From positions 22,614,825-22,678,824 of the forward strand of contig NC_068974.1 of the NCBI RefSeq assembly GCF_016808095.1: a stretch of 64,000 bases of DNA, in the 5' to 3' direction. The notes beneath the pieces are model-generated. The model saw only the letters and a program-made list of their open reading frames with translations, was not told the DNA's origin and ran no database searches. This DNA comes from Vigna angularis (lineage: Eukaryota > Streptophyta > Magnoliopsida > Fabales > Fabaceae). Position numbers and translations under genes: made by a program. Shown piece by piece: positions 11,546 through 25,128 of the stretch. Positions within the stretch are counted from its first letter, which is position 1. Each line of letters opens with the position of its first letter.

Positions 11546-12637
11546 CACTAGTGCAGAAAGGGCTTTAGACGTCTGTTATTTTGGGTTTTTAACATCAGAT
11601 CCCGATCCGACGTCTTTACGGGTGACGTTAATGGGACGTCGGACTCTATAAAGTCCGACGTCTATCAAAGACGTCAGATTACTCCAAAACTGACGTCTAA
11701 GGGCACTATAGACGTCTGTTAATGCTTTTAACCGACGTCTAAGGGCACTATAGATGTCGGACATGGAATTAACCGACGTCTACAGCAGCTCGTGTCTTTT
11801 GAGTAGCGTAGTAACACCTTCTTCCTTTGCTAGTTTCCTCATAAGAAAAGCTTGCGTCTTTTGAAATGCTATAAGAGATACAAAAGACGCAAACTTTTCT
11901 TACGAGGAAACTAGCAAAGAGAGAAGGTGCTACTATGCTAGCCAAAGACACGAGAAAAACTGCACTAAAACACAACAAAAACTCATTTTAATCGGTTCAA
12001 ATGGAAAATAATCCATCAAAGACTAATTTATTCAAAGTAAAAGTAAATTTAAACGGTTCAAAAGAGATAAAACACACCTGAAATGCAATGCCGCAGAGAG
12101 AAAAGGTGAGGAGAAAGACGATGAAGTGTGCATAACCGCGGGTTCGCGATTTCTGATTTAACAAGAATCAAGACGTCGATGCCCCCAGTGCCTGACGTCT
12201 ATTCTCGACTAGACGTTGGGGACCTCACTAATATGACGTCCATTCGATTTAAAAATTAATATTTGCAGTGTTTATAAACGTCGAATGTGGCGGGATCCGA
12301 CGTCTAAATGACGAAAAAAATGACTTTTCGCCTACCCTGTCAGCCATATAGACGTTTGTTACAGGGGGACCGACGTCTATAATCATATATAGACGTTGAA
12401 CTGGCGGATCAGACGTCTACATGGCGGAAAAAAATGACTTTTCACCTACCTGTCAAGCATATAGACATCGAGTAGGGGGGGCCCGACATCTATAATATTA
12501 TAGACGTCGGGATCCCTCCTAACCGACGTCTAGATGCCAAACTTATTTATGAAAATGCCACCGGTTAATAATTTACGTTGGTTATTTTGTGGTCCGACGT
12601 CTACGGGGTGACGTTAAAAGCCAATTCTGCACTAGTG
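11546..12637. mobile_element. CACTA-1: non-autonomous CACTA element, TSD TTA
   Basis: Tips CACTAGTGCAGAA and (inverted) CACTAGTGCAGAA are flanked by TTA at 11543-11545 and 12638-12640. Length is 1092 bp, with no coding capacity. Subterminal regions carry many GACGTC/ACGTCGG motifs in both orientations. The centre holds an inverted repeat (11789-11954). CACTA-2 belongs to the same family. Confidence 0.93.
11789..11954. repeat. Central inverted repeat of CACTA-1
   Basis: Left arm CTCGTGTCTTTTGAGTAG... pairs with right arm ...CCAAAGACACGAG. Arms are about 75-80 bp with a short loop near 11870-11880. The same arms, longer, occur in CACTA-2. Confidence 0.85.
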
Positions 12638-14001
12638 TTACTGAGCAATTAAATGTAGTTTAAGTTTGGAAAATGAACCCTAGGTCGTCTCTCAAGGACC
12701 AAATGTGGTTCAGGAATTAGATCAAACACGTACTAGAGAGGGGGGGGGGGGGAATTGGACAGTTTTGAACTAGAAACTAACAAACCAAAACACGAAATTC
12801 ACACAATTCAGAGATAGGTTGGTGCTTAGCTCAATTACAATGCTTCCAATAATTGATTAGCAATAAATTAAACATTGCTATTACCTTATTCCAACACAAA
12901 TCAACCAACTAAGCGAAGATTAATTGGGTTGTCTTAAATTTGAATTAAGCAAACGAATTGCACATGATTAATTGGTTATGCACATTATGGATTAATTAAC
13001 TAAGCGAGAACTAAACCCAATTAGACCACTAAGCGTGTTCTAATTGCAAGTGCGAAACTAATTCAACATGGTGCAAAGCAAGGTAGTTACATCAACAACT
13101 CAGAATCCTCATGGAACCATTGCAACCTAACTAATACCAACCCAAACAAATTTTAACCTATCATTTTGAACGAATTAAAACACCAAAACGCAATGAAATC
13201 CATTATTAAACGCTGTAAAACAGAACTAGACGCGAAATGGAAACCTAATTTATGCAGAACACGAAAATCCAATTCAAGAACAAAGACCCAATGCAGAAAA
13301 CGAAACCCTAGAAATAATACGCAAACAGAAAACGAAACTGGAATTTAAACAGTGTTGGAAAAACGCAGATTAACTACAACAAATGAATTAGATAATACAT
13401 TTCAAATGAGAAATCGAAATGGGGAAAACGAACTTCAAGCTTCAAATAGAAAACGAAAATGGCCAATGGAAGCAAAAGAGAAGTGGAATTGCATTGAGAA
13501 TTTAAAATACGAATTCAATACAAAGAAGAGGAAAACCGCAAAACCTCCATGGGAGCTCTCTAAGAAGAAGAAAACGTAATAATCTGGAATGAGGGAGCTA
13601 TTAGAGTTTGGCCCCCTTTGCACACAAAACTAGGTCAGAATTGTCAAATGGGCCTAATCCTAAATGGCCAAAATGGCCCAAAACCTAAATCTGCCCAAAA
13701 ATAAGCCAAAAAATGAAATTACATTTTAATTTAAACTACAATGCTGATGTGGATGAACAAAAATGATGTGGAAAATGACATGGCCTCCCTCTTGATGTCC
13801 CAAAATAATATTCCAAAAATTTCCTTGCAATTAATAATGAAAGTAATTAGGCTCAAATAATTCAAATTAATTAAAATAAGAATTTCTAGTCAAATTAAGC
13901 ACAATTAGCAAAACTGGGGGAATAATGGACATTCAAGCACAATTCCCTAATTAAATCTAGTACAATAAGCTAAGTGAAGTCTATAAAATATTGACTCATC
14001 A

Positions 14002-15442
14002 AAATAAACCACACTTAGTCTTTTGCACTCCCGGACAAAATCAAGACGAAGATCAAGGAATAGTTCAAAGGACATCAAGGGAGTGACACAATCTCAACAC
14101 ACAAAAACAAAAAAGACTCACAAGAAAACAAAGAGATTTACACAGTTCTCAAGGAATCTAGACAAAGAAAAGTAGTAGACAATATCCAACATACAGAGAA
14201 TAAGAGAAACCATATACTCATGGTAATCATCCAAACAATTTTAGACATGACAAAATAATCAATCAGCTCAAGAGGTGAATCAAAAGTAACAAAACCTCAC
14301 AGATGCACTATTACTTTTCCTCTCAAGTGTCTAGGGTAAACAATGTCAACTCAATACACTCAAGAAAGCAAGCAACAAACAGACTTGGCAAACAGACTTG
14401 GCAAGTCTCTAAAATGAACACCTAAAACATATGCATGTTCAAATCCAAAGGTCTTTTCATGGTTGTAATGAGGCCAAGGACAAGGGAGGATAAAGTATAG
14501 ATGAGAAGCTACAAACCAAAAATAATAGAGGAGCAATAAGGAACAATTAAAAATACAATCAAATCACACCCAAAATCTCTAATTCAATCCTCTTATTGAC
14601 TCCATTATTGAATTTTTTTATATTTTTTTTTCTAATTTTATTCTATTTTTTTCTTTCTTTTCTTATCTTGTCTCTTTTCTTTTCTTTCTAGAACATAACT
14701 AAGTGTAAGAGACAAGATACACAATATATTTTCAACATAACCAAGAATAGGAACCAACTAGCCAATTAATAGAATCCCCAAGAAGACCACACTTGTTTCC
14801 AAAACAATTCCAAAACTCCAAAATTCCCTAAGGTTAAGGTAATCATGATTTTTCACTTAATACTAATTAATGAGATTCAAAACAAAGAAAAGGGGAAAGC
14901 ATAGGCTCAAAGGGGTTATCAAAGGACTAAAACAGGGTAGGCTTATTTGGCTAGAGAGGCTCAAGAACAAATTTACCTTTATCACTTCCAAACATGTATA
15001 TCAATCAAGAATTATCAACCAAAGTCTAGCCAAGGCATATGTGCAAGTAATCAAGAGGTATATCATACGCAAGAAAGAACATAAAGCGACTCAAATCTCA
15101 CACAAGGTACTTCTATCACAATCAATCAACCTCTCAAACATCATAATTATCTTCCAATCAGAGAAAATCAAGGATTCCAAACCAATCATAGTATCAATGA
15201 AGCGAAGGACGAGTCTACAACCTAAAAAAAGTTCAAAAAACAAGAGAAACATGCAAAATCGTACACAAGACACAGTAAAAACAACCTAGAAATCAAAACT
15301 TAAACGAAAGAAAATCTCCCCTATTAAATTGCACAATGTCCTCAGTGTGTCACAATCATAAGATCAACAATCAGAACAATCAACAGATATAGACAAAGTG
15401 TAATAAAAGTGAGAAGGCAAGGAGAAAAGAAAACTCCCTGAG
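14002..15442 (-). other. Element A: 3' internal region, non-coding
   Basis: It lies between the integrase end and the 3' LTR. I find no env-like ORF. The minus strand reads CACTGAGGACATTGTGCA (about 15332-15350), a phrase seen after pol in Athila-type elements. Next to the LTR it reads AAGTGTGGTTT, the probable polypurine tract. A pyrimidine-rich tract is at 14617-14690. Confidence 0.55.
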
Positions 15443-18400
15443 TCAGGAAGAAAGTGAGGCAAGGTCAAGCAAAGGCCTCTCCTCCACCACTACATCCAAC
15501 AAAGAAGGATTGCTGAGGAAAGGCTTTAGTCTATGCCCATTAACCCTAAAGCTTTTAGCTGTGGATGGACTTTGGATCTCGACTGCACCATATGGATAAA
15601 TGATAGTCACAACAAAAGGTCCAATCCACTTTGATCTTAACTTACCCCCCATGAGTTCGAGCGTAGAGTTATACAATAAAACTTGCTGGCCAACCTTGAA
15701 GTCCTTTCTAACAATTGAACTATCATGGAACTTCTTTGTCCTTTCCTTGTAGAACTTCGATTTTTCGTAGGCCTCCAAGCGGATCTCATCCAATTCATTC
15801 AACTACAACTTCCTTTCCTCTCCAGCTTGATCAATGGAGAAGTTGCAAGACTTCAAAGCCCAATATGTCCGATGCTCAATCTCAATTGGTAGATGACAAC
15901 CCAATAGGGAGGCATCCCTATAGGTGCTTTCTAGGCAATCCTGTGTGCCTAAAGAGCATCGTCCAACCTATTGCTCCAATATTTCCTATTGGGTTGGACA
16001 ATCATCTCCAAAATCCTCTTGATCTCCTTGTTTGATATCTCAGCTTGCTTGTTGGTTTGGAGTGGTATGGTGTAGAAATTCTGTGCACCACCCTATATTT
16101 CTTGAGCAAAGCTTGCATTGATCTGTTGCAAAAATGAGTTCCTTGGTCGCTACCAGTGGCTCTAGGTACTCTAAACCTGCAAAAGAGGTGAGATCTAACA
16201 AAATCCACGACAACCCGAGCATCGTTAGTCGTGGTGGCTCTAGCTTCTACCTATTTCAAAACATAATCAACAACTAGAAGGATATATGAAAAACCAAAAG
16301 AGACAGAAAAGGGACCCATGAAATCTATATCCCAAACATCAAATACCTTATAGAACAACATGGGATGTTGAGGCATTTGTTGTCTCCATGAAAGTGATCC
16401 TCTTGCTCTTTGACATCGCTCGTAGGTACTACAGATCCTCTCCGCATCCTTGAAGATGGAGGGCCAATAAAAACCACAATCTAGCACCCTGCGATCCATT
16501 CTTTGAATTCCCAGATGACCGCCAGGTGAAGAAGCATGACAAAACTATAGGACCGAGTCAATCTCATGGTCTGGAATGCATCTCCTGGTAACCTAGTCAC
16601 TATACAACTTCCACAAATATGGGTCATCCCAAATATAGTACTTAACATCGCTCTTAATTTTAGCAATTTGAGCATGAGATTCTATGGGAGAAAAAACAGA
16701 AGCAACCAAATAATTAACCATATTTTCAAACCAAGGAGTAGGGTAAGAAACTGAAATAATCAATAAATCCTCATAAGGAAAGTCATCCTGGATGGGCAAA
16801 ACATCAGCTTCATTCTCAGCTCCTTCAATCATAAAAGGTGGTCATCAACTATGTTCTATGCTCCACTCCTGTCTTGGATTTGCAGATCAAATTCTTGAAG
16901 TAAGAGCATCCATCTTATCAGCCTTGGCTTTGACTTAGCCTTCTTTAAAAGAAACTTCAGAGCTGCATGGTTAGTGAATACAATAACAGGTGAACCACGC
17001 AAATAAGAGCTAAATTTATCAAGAGCAAAAACAATTGCTAACAACTCTTTCTCGGTGGTGGTATAATTTGCTTGGGCAACATCTAGAGTTGTGGAAGCAT
17101 AGTAAATCACTCGCGGTAACTTGTCAATCTTTTGCGTCAAGACAGCCCCCAATGCATAATTGAATGCATCACAGATAAGCTCAAATGGGACTATCCAATA
17201 TGGTGCCTGAATGATTAGAGTTGAGGTCAAAGCTTCCTTAAGACAGTCAAAAGCCTTTTTGCATCTCTCATCAAACTCAAATTCAACATCCTTCTGCAAC
17301 AGTTTGGACAAGGGAAGCGCCTTCTTGTTGAAATCCTTGATAAAGCGCTTGTAAAAGCCTGCATGTCCGACGAAAGATCGCACCTCTTGCACGCAAAAGG
17401 GGTAAGACAATTGTGAAATCAGAGATATTTTTGCAGGATCCACCTCTATTCCCTTGCTAGAAATAATATGCCCTAAAACTAAACCTTGTTCAACCATAAA
17501 ATGATATTTCTCAAAATTGAGAACAAGGTTAGTTTCAATGCATCTTTTCAAAACTTTTTCCAAACTGTCTAAGCATGCATCAAATGAGGATCCATATACA
17601 GTGAAATCATCCTTAAACACCTCTATGCAACTTTCAAGAAAGTCGCTAAAATTGCTAAGCATGCACCGTTGGAAGGTACTAGGGGCATTGCATAGGCCAA
17701 AAGGCATCCTCCTATAGGTTAAAGTGACAAAGGGGCAGGTGAATGTGGTATTTTCCTGATCCTCAAAAGCAATGTTAATTTGGAAGTACCTAGAAAACCC
17801 ATCAAGAAAACAGTAATGAGATTTACCTATTAGGCGCTCCAACATCTTATCAATGAAGGATAGGGAAAATGATCTTTCCTAGTTGCTTGATTGAACCTCC
17901 TATAATCAATGCAGACTCTCCAGTTGTTCTGCATTCTTGTGGGATTCAGCTCATCCTTCTCATTCTTGACCACAGTGAGGCCAGTCTTCTTGGGCACAAC
18001 ATGGAACGGGCTCACCCATTGACTATCTGATATTGGGTAGATGATCCCAGCTTGTATAAGCTTGGTGACCTCCTTCTTCATGACATCCATAACCACAGGG
18101 TTTTTCCTCCTTTGTGGTTGATACCAGGTATGTTAGCCGAGGTCCAATCAATGGCCTTCTTGTGCTTCTGTAGCACACTCAACAACTTCTCTTGAAAATC
18201 ATCAAGGAAGGTGAAAATAATAACATAATTCATCTCATCATACTCTAAGTACGCGTAATTGAGGTTATCTGGGAGCTGTTTCAACTCAAGAGTGGGTGCC
18301 TGCAAGTTATATTTTTCTGTACTTCCTGCAAAGTGGTTAATGCATTCTGACTCTAAAGAATTCACATGTAAAGGCATAACATCAATCTCATCAAATTTAA

Positions 18401-18661
18401 CAACAATATCCATGACAGATACATCATCAATATCGTGAGCATCACCAATATCACAATCCACATCAAAATCTTCATCAAAATCAACATCATATTTTACATC
18501 ATCAACATATTCTGATTCAAACTCAAATTCAGATTCAATGCATGTATGCAAAGAAGATAGGAAAGAATGTTCTTTATCATGCAAAGAATCAAACTCATCA
18601 GTAGTATACTTGTCAACAATATCATCTAGAATATCAATCCTAAACACAGAGTGGTCCTCAG
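15443..18661 (-). pseudogene. Element A: Athila-like pol (RT, RNase H, integrase), degenerate
   Basis: From right to left: the linker before RT (PTLELKQLPDNLNYAYLEYD), then an internal deletion after ANIPGIN. RT follows in shifted frames ([53 protein letters not shown]). RNase H ([18 protein letters not shown]) and a remnant of the integrase zinc finger come next (STYERCQRARG), then the integrase core (VWDIDFMGPF, GSDQGTHFCN) and C-terminus (KVGQQVLLYNSTLELMGGKLRSKWIGPF, 15802-15443). The catalytic RT box reads FKDDF where MDD is expected, and RNase H has TNHAALK where TDHAALK is usual. Several frameshifts and stops make it inactive. It continues the protease at 19931-20395 across solo LTR 1. 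Confidence 0.88.
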
Positions 18662-19925
18662 TGTACAAAATCGTATCAAGTAATATAAAATGGTAAGACC
18701 AAGTATCGTATCCCAAAGGACTCACTACAGTAAACAGTTATGTAATTGCTTAACCAATTAAGACTTAAGAACAATTTTTGGGGGTTTTCAATGCAAATGC
18801 AATAAAAATAAACATGAATGCAATTTGATCAATTGAGGCTAAACACTAGAATGAATGGATGAAGTTGATAATATGAGATGAATATTTTGTTGGGGTTTAG
18901 ATTTCACCTAATCACTCTCATGCATATAAGAATTCATCTTCTTCATTAATGTCAATGTCATTTTCTAAATTACTTAAAACTCGATTCCTCGGTGAAGAAA
19001 GCCTATCCTTAATTATTAGTTCATACGAGTCCTAGCATTCCTAATAATTAATTATGAAGATTAGACATTCCTGAGCAATACTGCTTCTGGGAATAATTCT
19101 CCAGAACATGAATTGTAAGATACCTTCCGGTACTCATACAAATCATACATCATGCTAATGAATGAGTTAAACACAACAAGCAATACGCGAAGAAGAAATA
19201 CCCTAACAATTAATGAAAGAAGCATAAATAGTTAAGAATCAATTCAAAATACATCTTTCCCAAAAAACAAATAAGGTTTAGTTCCCCATCATCATGGAGA
19301 AACTAGATGAATAATGAAAGAATGAAAGAGATAGAAAAACCCTAGAAAGAGAAGAGGAGAGCTATCACATCCCCAAATCTATCCTCAATGAAAAGTAGAG
19401 CTGTCACATCCCAAATCTACCTCCAAGGGGTGAAAAGTGTGTTTCTGTGCTCAAGCCATCAAAAGATACAATCCCTAGGACGTCCAAGTCCTTAAATAAA
19501 ACATAAAAATAACAGAAAACAGGTCCAAGCCCAAGAAACTGGAGCTCAGTGCCCTAAGTGGGGCGCCCAGGCATGGTACAGGTCAAATCTGGCGCTCAAC
19601 GCCCCTGGAAGGGCGGGAAGAAAATTGGTGCTCAGGGGCGCTTAGCCCTGGCGGTAGCATTTCAGAACTCACTTTTTTTTGTAGTTTTGCTTTTTTTTTG
19701 GCTGATTTAGCTCTATACTGCTCTATATATTGTTGGAGATTCTTCCAAGCACATTATTATGTACAAAATAAAGAGAATTTAGTGATAAAATCATAAAATA
19801 TAAGCTCTACTCACTTATTCAAAAAACTAAAACAAAAACACGAGTTCAAGCAAGCTTCTAAGTAAAAAAGGGTGTGTTTAGTATCAAATTTATATCACAG
19901 ATAACGATATTTTCAATCGTTATCA
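18662..19925. repeat. Solo LTR 1 in element A pol, TSD CTCAG
   Basis: The 1264-bp sequence begins TGTACAAAATCG and ends CGTTATCA, flanked by CTCAG at 18657-18661 and 19926-19930. No internal retrotransposon sequence is present. Removing it with one CTCAG restores the conserved pol phrase across the junction. It is the same family, in opposite orientation, as solo LTR 2 (23864-25128). Both share the stretch GGTAAGACCAAGTATCG on opposite strands. Confidence 0.9.
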
Positions 19926-19930
19926 CTCAG

Positions 19931-20395
19931 CTGGAAACTTCATGGCATCAAGAATGTTAAAATGAACACAAATATCACCAAATTCCTAGATAAAGTTCTA
20001 GCAAACACATCAATTTTGGTTTGGGTAGTTTTCAAAAACAGCCTGCCGAAAATGATGGAAGCGGATCCATGAGAGAATCCCTCCTCCATTTCCAAAACAT
20101 AAAAGTCAGCAGGGAAAGTCAATTCAGAAACCCTAACCAAAACATATTCTATGTAACCTGTTGGGTGGGCAACACTTCTATTGGACAATTGATTGACCAC
20201 ACTCATAGGTCGCAGAGGATCAAGAGACAAAGATTTATATATAGACAAAGGTATCACATTAATGGAGGCACCTAGATCTAGCATGACATCTTCAAACTTA
20301 CTATTCCTAATCACACAAGGGATGTAGAATGTACCTAGGTCCTTGCACTTTTCAGGAATGTGCGAGACCGACTTACCAATGAGTGCAAACACATT
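19931..20395 (-). pseudogene. Element A: aspartic protease region
   Basis: The minus strand encodes DLGASINVIPLSIYKSL, the retropepsin-like site of Athila-type elements in which DLGAS replaces D(T/S)G. It is followed by FGRLFLKTTQTKIDV. A frameshift occurs near 19960. The upstream part of the ORF is 22 kb away at 42596-42770, displaced by element B. Confidence 0.85.
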
Positions 20396-21797
20396 TGTTA
20401 AAATAGAACGGCTCAATTTCTCACACCAAGAGGGGGAGGGGGGGGGGGGGGTGAATTGGTGAAGTATAAAATTTAAAACTTTCAAAATCTTTTTCACCAA
20501 AAGGGATGCCTTTATGCTTTTCTCGAAACGCATGTTAAAACATTTTCAACGCAGCGGAAATTTAATCGAATGAGTCTAAAGTATAATCGATTGAATGTAA
20601 AAGAGTTGGGATAAGAAAGATCAAACAATGTGTTTTTATACTGGTTCGGCCAAGCCTACATCCAGTGTCCTTCCAACCACAGGAAGCCAATGCACTATAA
20701 TGATCAAGGTTTTTAGGAGACCTCACGTCAAAAATATAAAACACCTCTCTAACCCTCTAATCAAAGTATAGACAATACATAAACAGACTAGTAGTAAGAA
20801 TCCCCTCTCCTGCAGTCTAACCCCTTTGAGGCACCCTCAAAGTCAAGAACGCAACACGTCCTTCTTCCTGTAATCACAATAGGGAACTCAACCCAATCTT
20901 CAGCAGATTGTAGAACCTGATGTTGTAGTAGACACCCAAATGTACAGATAGATTATACTTTGAAAACACAACAACCTTGCTCTTCAAGAAATTACAAGCA
21001 ATTGATCACCCCGGTCAATCTTGTTTTCTTGGAGGTTTTCCTCTTTCTAAAAGAATCAAACTTTTTGCAAATGAATATGAAAATGTCAGAATCATAAAAG
21101 TTCTTATAGAAATCAAATTCACGTCAATTTATAGTATAACACATCTTTGATGCATTTTAATCAACTAAGCTACTAATATAGTCGAATATAACAATCCTAT
21201 TATAGTAGTTAGCAACAGTCAAAACAATTAATTGAATTCACAATTAATGCAGTCGAATAACATTTAATGCTTGGTCAACATATTTAAAAATATGACCGTT
21301 AGACAATTGTATCAAGCATTAACAAATTTCAAAACAGTAACAAACTTAGTCGAACGCAACACACATATAATTGACTATATAACAGTGTAAATCATAGTTT
21401 TGAAAAACTTTCTCTTTGAAAAATCTCATAGCAAACTTTGAAAAAGGTTTGTGCAAAGACACGAGTTTTAATCGATTCAATCCATAATGTAATTGACTTA
21501 AAACTATTGTTTTTCCACACAATTAAAATTCAACATTAGTGCTTGTGGTTTTTCTCATCCAAAAACATGTGTCATGCATTCATGTATAAAATCACATATG
21601 TAAGATAGTGAAATGCAATGAACAACACAACAACAACATAACCATGTTCTCATATACGCATATAACATGTAAGCATAGAACATGTAACACATAATTAACA
21701 TGTGTTATTAATTATGTGTTGTCATCATCAAAAACTCAGATATTAATGAGATTGTGGGTTCAGCTAAACCAGTGATCCCCTATCAACAAACTCAACA
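20396..21797 (-). repeat. Element B: left (3') LTR
   Basis: The 1402-bp LTR is nearly the same as 41157-42590. It includes an uninterrupted G run at 20438-20451 that is longer in the partner LTR. Confidence 0.92.
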
Positions 21798-21813
21798 ATC
21801 TCCCCCTTTTTTG

Positions 21814-22799
21814 ATGATGCACAACCATGGTTAATAATCAACCATGTTGCACAACTCAATGCAGATTATCAATCAATTACCAATCAACATAATTCTCCCC
21901 CTTTGGGCATTAGCAAAAAAGGTAAGCACAATGGTATTGATATACAGATAATCAAGCATACAGAGATGCATAAGATAATCATCAAGAAAAAAAATAATGA
22001 TGCTCCCCCTATCAAAGATATTCACATGAAATTAAGATTTTCTCCCCCTTAAATGAAGACATGTGAAATATATCAATGATATGCAATGCTTTCCTTGTCA
22101 TTAAGCATATTTCAATCTTAAAATACAGATGCACAATTGAATAATAAGAATATGTCAGAGCATTTATCAGTATGTATTAACATTGTATCAGATCAGATAT
22201 ATTATCAGCAATAACATAGCAATATTGATTCAATCAAACAACACATTTTAATCTCTTAATATCTCAGATATTTTATGCAGCAGATAAGCATAGAGATATA
22301 AGAAGAAATAAACAATCAATAGCAAATATTCCAGGTTTGGAATCTTTAAACCCTTGTTGATGTTTAATCGATTTGATCTCAGTCAGAATCGATTTCTTGC
22401 TGTAGCATATTTCAGATTATCCAGTTCCATCCAGTCAACAAGTGATATTCCTGCAAAACCTTTCAAAGTCTTTCCAGATTAAGCATTTTAGAATCAATGT
22501 TATACATGAACTAATGTGTGAGTATGCAAATGTATGAAAGTAACAATAATCAATAGTTCATTTGCATACATGCACAGTGTAATCGATTTACTGCAATCAG
22601 TTTTGTTCAATTCACTGATATACTCTATGAATTATAGATTTGATTAACACTAATTTCATTAATATCAAACTTGAAGTGCAATCATATAAAGCCAAGACAA
22701 AAATGACATATAAGGCCATCTATTACAGAAGAAAACAAGACAATATAGAAAATAAATCACTACAACTAAAACAAACTAAAAGTTGTAATCACAAAACCC
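21814..22799 (-). other. Element B: 3' untranslated region
   Basis: This AT-rich interval between the third ORF and the polypurine tract contains repeated CTCCCCCT-type pyrimidine clusters (for example 22002-22008, 22042-22049) on the plus strand. It has no coding sequence. Confidence 0.6.
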
Positions 22800-23856
22800 T
22801 TATTCTGTTTCAGATGACTCCATAGAATCCGCATCAGATGACTCTTCAACCCCATCAGTTGATTCTTCTGTTGATGTGGAGCTTTCCACATAATTCTTGA
22901 TAATTTTGTCCATTTTTTCATTTATTCTCATAAGTGATTTCTTCATCATGCTAGCTCTCTTGGAGACTTTCTCAAACATTTTTACCATAGATTTTTCAAA
23001 CTCAGACTTAGAAGATAGTAAGATTTGTTTACTATCAGAATCAGGTACTTCATCTTGATCTTTGGATGGACTCTGTACATCATTGAATATCCATCCTAGA
23101 GCAGTTTTCTTCAGACCAATGCATGTTAGAGTTACCTTTCCAATTTGATTGGTTATGTTGCATGTGATCATGGTTTCACCAGTAAGAGTAATTTCACTAA
23201 GAGACAGAATTTTGCTTATGAACACACCATAGGGTAGATTACACCAATCGTTGTTGCCAACATTAATGATATGTTTCTTGAACACAACTACCCAGTTTGT
23301 TGGTATCCTGAACATTATTGCATTTAGCAAATATAGATCCTCTGATGTCAACTTATCATAATAAAACCTTCCGGGTAAGAAAACCCAATCAATGATGTAT
23401 GCGATGATTTTCTCTTCTTTATCCAACCACCTATGTAGAAATCCTTTTTCCTTCTTGTACCTTCCTGGATACCTCATACAGTCTTTAAACATTTGTGTCT
23501 TTTTAGTCCACCTATTTTGCAGACAGTCAGGTAGGTGTGACATGCGTCCTTCATCCTGGAGTCCAACAACCTATAGCCAAGTATCATTGTTGATAACAAT
23601 GTTTACTCCTTTTACGCGTGAGTGGATGTTCCCATCAACTACTTTGATATTGTTGTAAAATACTCCAACAAGTTTTGGTTAGCAATCACCCTTCATCGGA
23701 ACGAAGGTAGATAGACCTTGATGCTCTAGTTTTTCTGGAAAAAAAAAAATCCTTCATTTCTGAACAGAGATACCTCAATTGATTTGTGTGGAGCAACATC
23801 TTTTACACTTTTCCAACCCATGAACCTTTCTCTAGCAGTGCTGTCACTAATCCACC
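22800..23856 (-). pseudogene. Element B: third (env-position) ORF, main part
   Basis: The minus strand holds a 247-codon open stretch (23543-22800). Its upstream part is broken in the poly-A/T run near 23741 and by further frame breaks. Recognisable phrases are RERFMGWKSVKDVAP and LPGRFYYDKLTSEDLYLLNA, then LPYGVFISKILSLSEITLTG. They resemble the putative plant transposon protein domain found in many legume copia ORFs downstream of pol. The C-terminus is charged and Ser/Glu-rich with a likely coiled coil. No signal peptide or membrane anchor is evident, so an envelope role is not supported. The first codons are at 26370-26304, split off by CACTA-2. Confidence 0.7.
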
Positions 23857-23863
23857 CACTAGT

Positions 23864-25128
23864 TGATAACAGTTGAAAAACTGTTATTTTTAGACTTAAT
23901 TTTGACCTTAAAGACAACCTTTATGACTTAGAAACTAGCTTGTAATCATGCTTTTGCTTATGTTTTGGAAATAAGAGAGTTGGATGGGTTTTATGCTTGG
24001 TTTTCCTTGTTTTTGCAGGTTTTAAGATGAATTGAATGGAAGAAGTGAAGTAGCCATAAGTTGGAGTCAGAAAAGGAAGAAAAAGTGCATAAAAGAAGAG
24101 CCGCAAGTAACGCTCAGCGGAAATTACCGCTGAGCAGCACTTTGAAGTCCCGTAGTCACCGCTGAGGGGTAAAACTGCAGCTAAGCGTCAAATAGAAGAA
24201 CCGCACTTACCGCTGAGCGCCATTTGAATAGGCCTTGGGCCACTTTTCTGTAATCTTTAGGAGTCTATATAAGGTTTTAGTCGACCTAGGGTTAATATCT
24301 TTTGGCAGAACGAAGCAAAATCACACTTTCTTCACCCCTTGGAGGAGGATTTTGGATGCTCAAGCTCCACTCTTCAAATTCTAGGGTTCTATCTTTCATT
24401 CTTTCATTATTTTTCATCTAGTTTCACCATGATTATGGTGAACTAAACCTCATTGTTGTTGGGGAATCAATGTAATCCTTTGAAGCTCTCATGTATTGAA
24501 TTAGTTCTTTAATCCATATGCTTTCTTTCATTAATTGTTAGGGTTTTTCTTCTATACTCTATGCGTGCTTTGTTTAATTCATTCAATTGCATGATCATTG
24601 ATTTTATTTGTATGGACACATATAGATAAATCTAGACATGAAGGAACTCTCCCAATAGTAATATTGCCTAGACATAGGGATAGGAGGATTGGTTGCCTTT
24701 AAGCTTCTGTGCGAATGTAATGCATGAATAATGTCTAGGGAGACAAGACATTGTAAACTAGTGATTAGGAGTAGGCTTTCTTCACCAAGACATTGGGTTT
24801 AAGGTAAATTAGAAAGTGGCATTAACATTAATGAAGAAGATGAATTCTTGAATACATGAGAGTGGATAAGATGAATTGAAAACCCCCAACAACATCATCA
24901 TTCCATATATTTCAATCACGTTTTGCTTCTTTTGTTCAATCGATCAATACACGCATTCATATTTACTTTTTAGTATTTGCATTTAAATCTACAAGACTTT
25001 GTTCACAACTTTAATTTAATCAACAAATCACATAACTGTTTAGGCAGTGAGTCCTTTGGGAAACGATACTTGGTCTTACCATTTATTATTACTTGATACG
25101 ATTCGGTTACACTTGCTGAGGTTTAACA
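23864..25128. repeat. Solo LTR 2 inserted in the tip of CACTA-2, TSD CTAGT
   Basis: The 1265-bp sequence runs from TGATAACAG to TTTAACA, i.e. TGTTAAACC...TTATCA on the minus strand. It is flanked by CTAGT at 23859-23863 and 25129-25133. It matches solo LTR 1 in reverse orientation and resembles Athila/Tat-type gypsy LTRs. There is no coding content. CCGCTGAGC-type short repeats lie at 24110-24230. Confidence 0.9.

Larger units (their letters stand above)
11518..14001 (-). repeat. Element A: left (3') LTR, interrupted by CACTA-1
   Basis: It begins TGATCGAGG and ends TTGACTCATCA (TG...CA). Without the CACTA insertion it is about 1.39 kb. The same sequence recurs as the right LTR at 43161-44612. 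The outer flanks are ACTAC (11513-11517) and ACCAC (44613-44617), a 5-bp duplication with one mismatch. A G run of 13 lies at 12740-12752. Small ORFs at 13166-13579 are also in the other LTR and are not genes. Confidence 0.88.
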
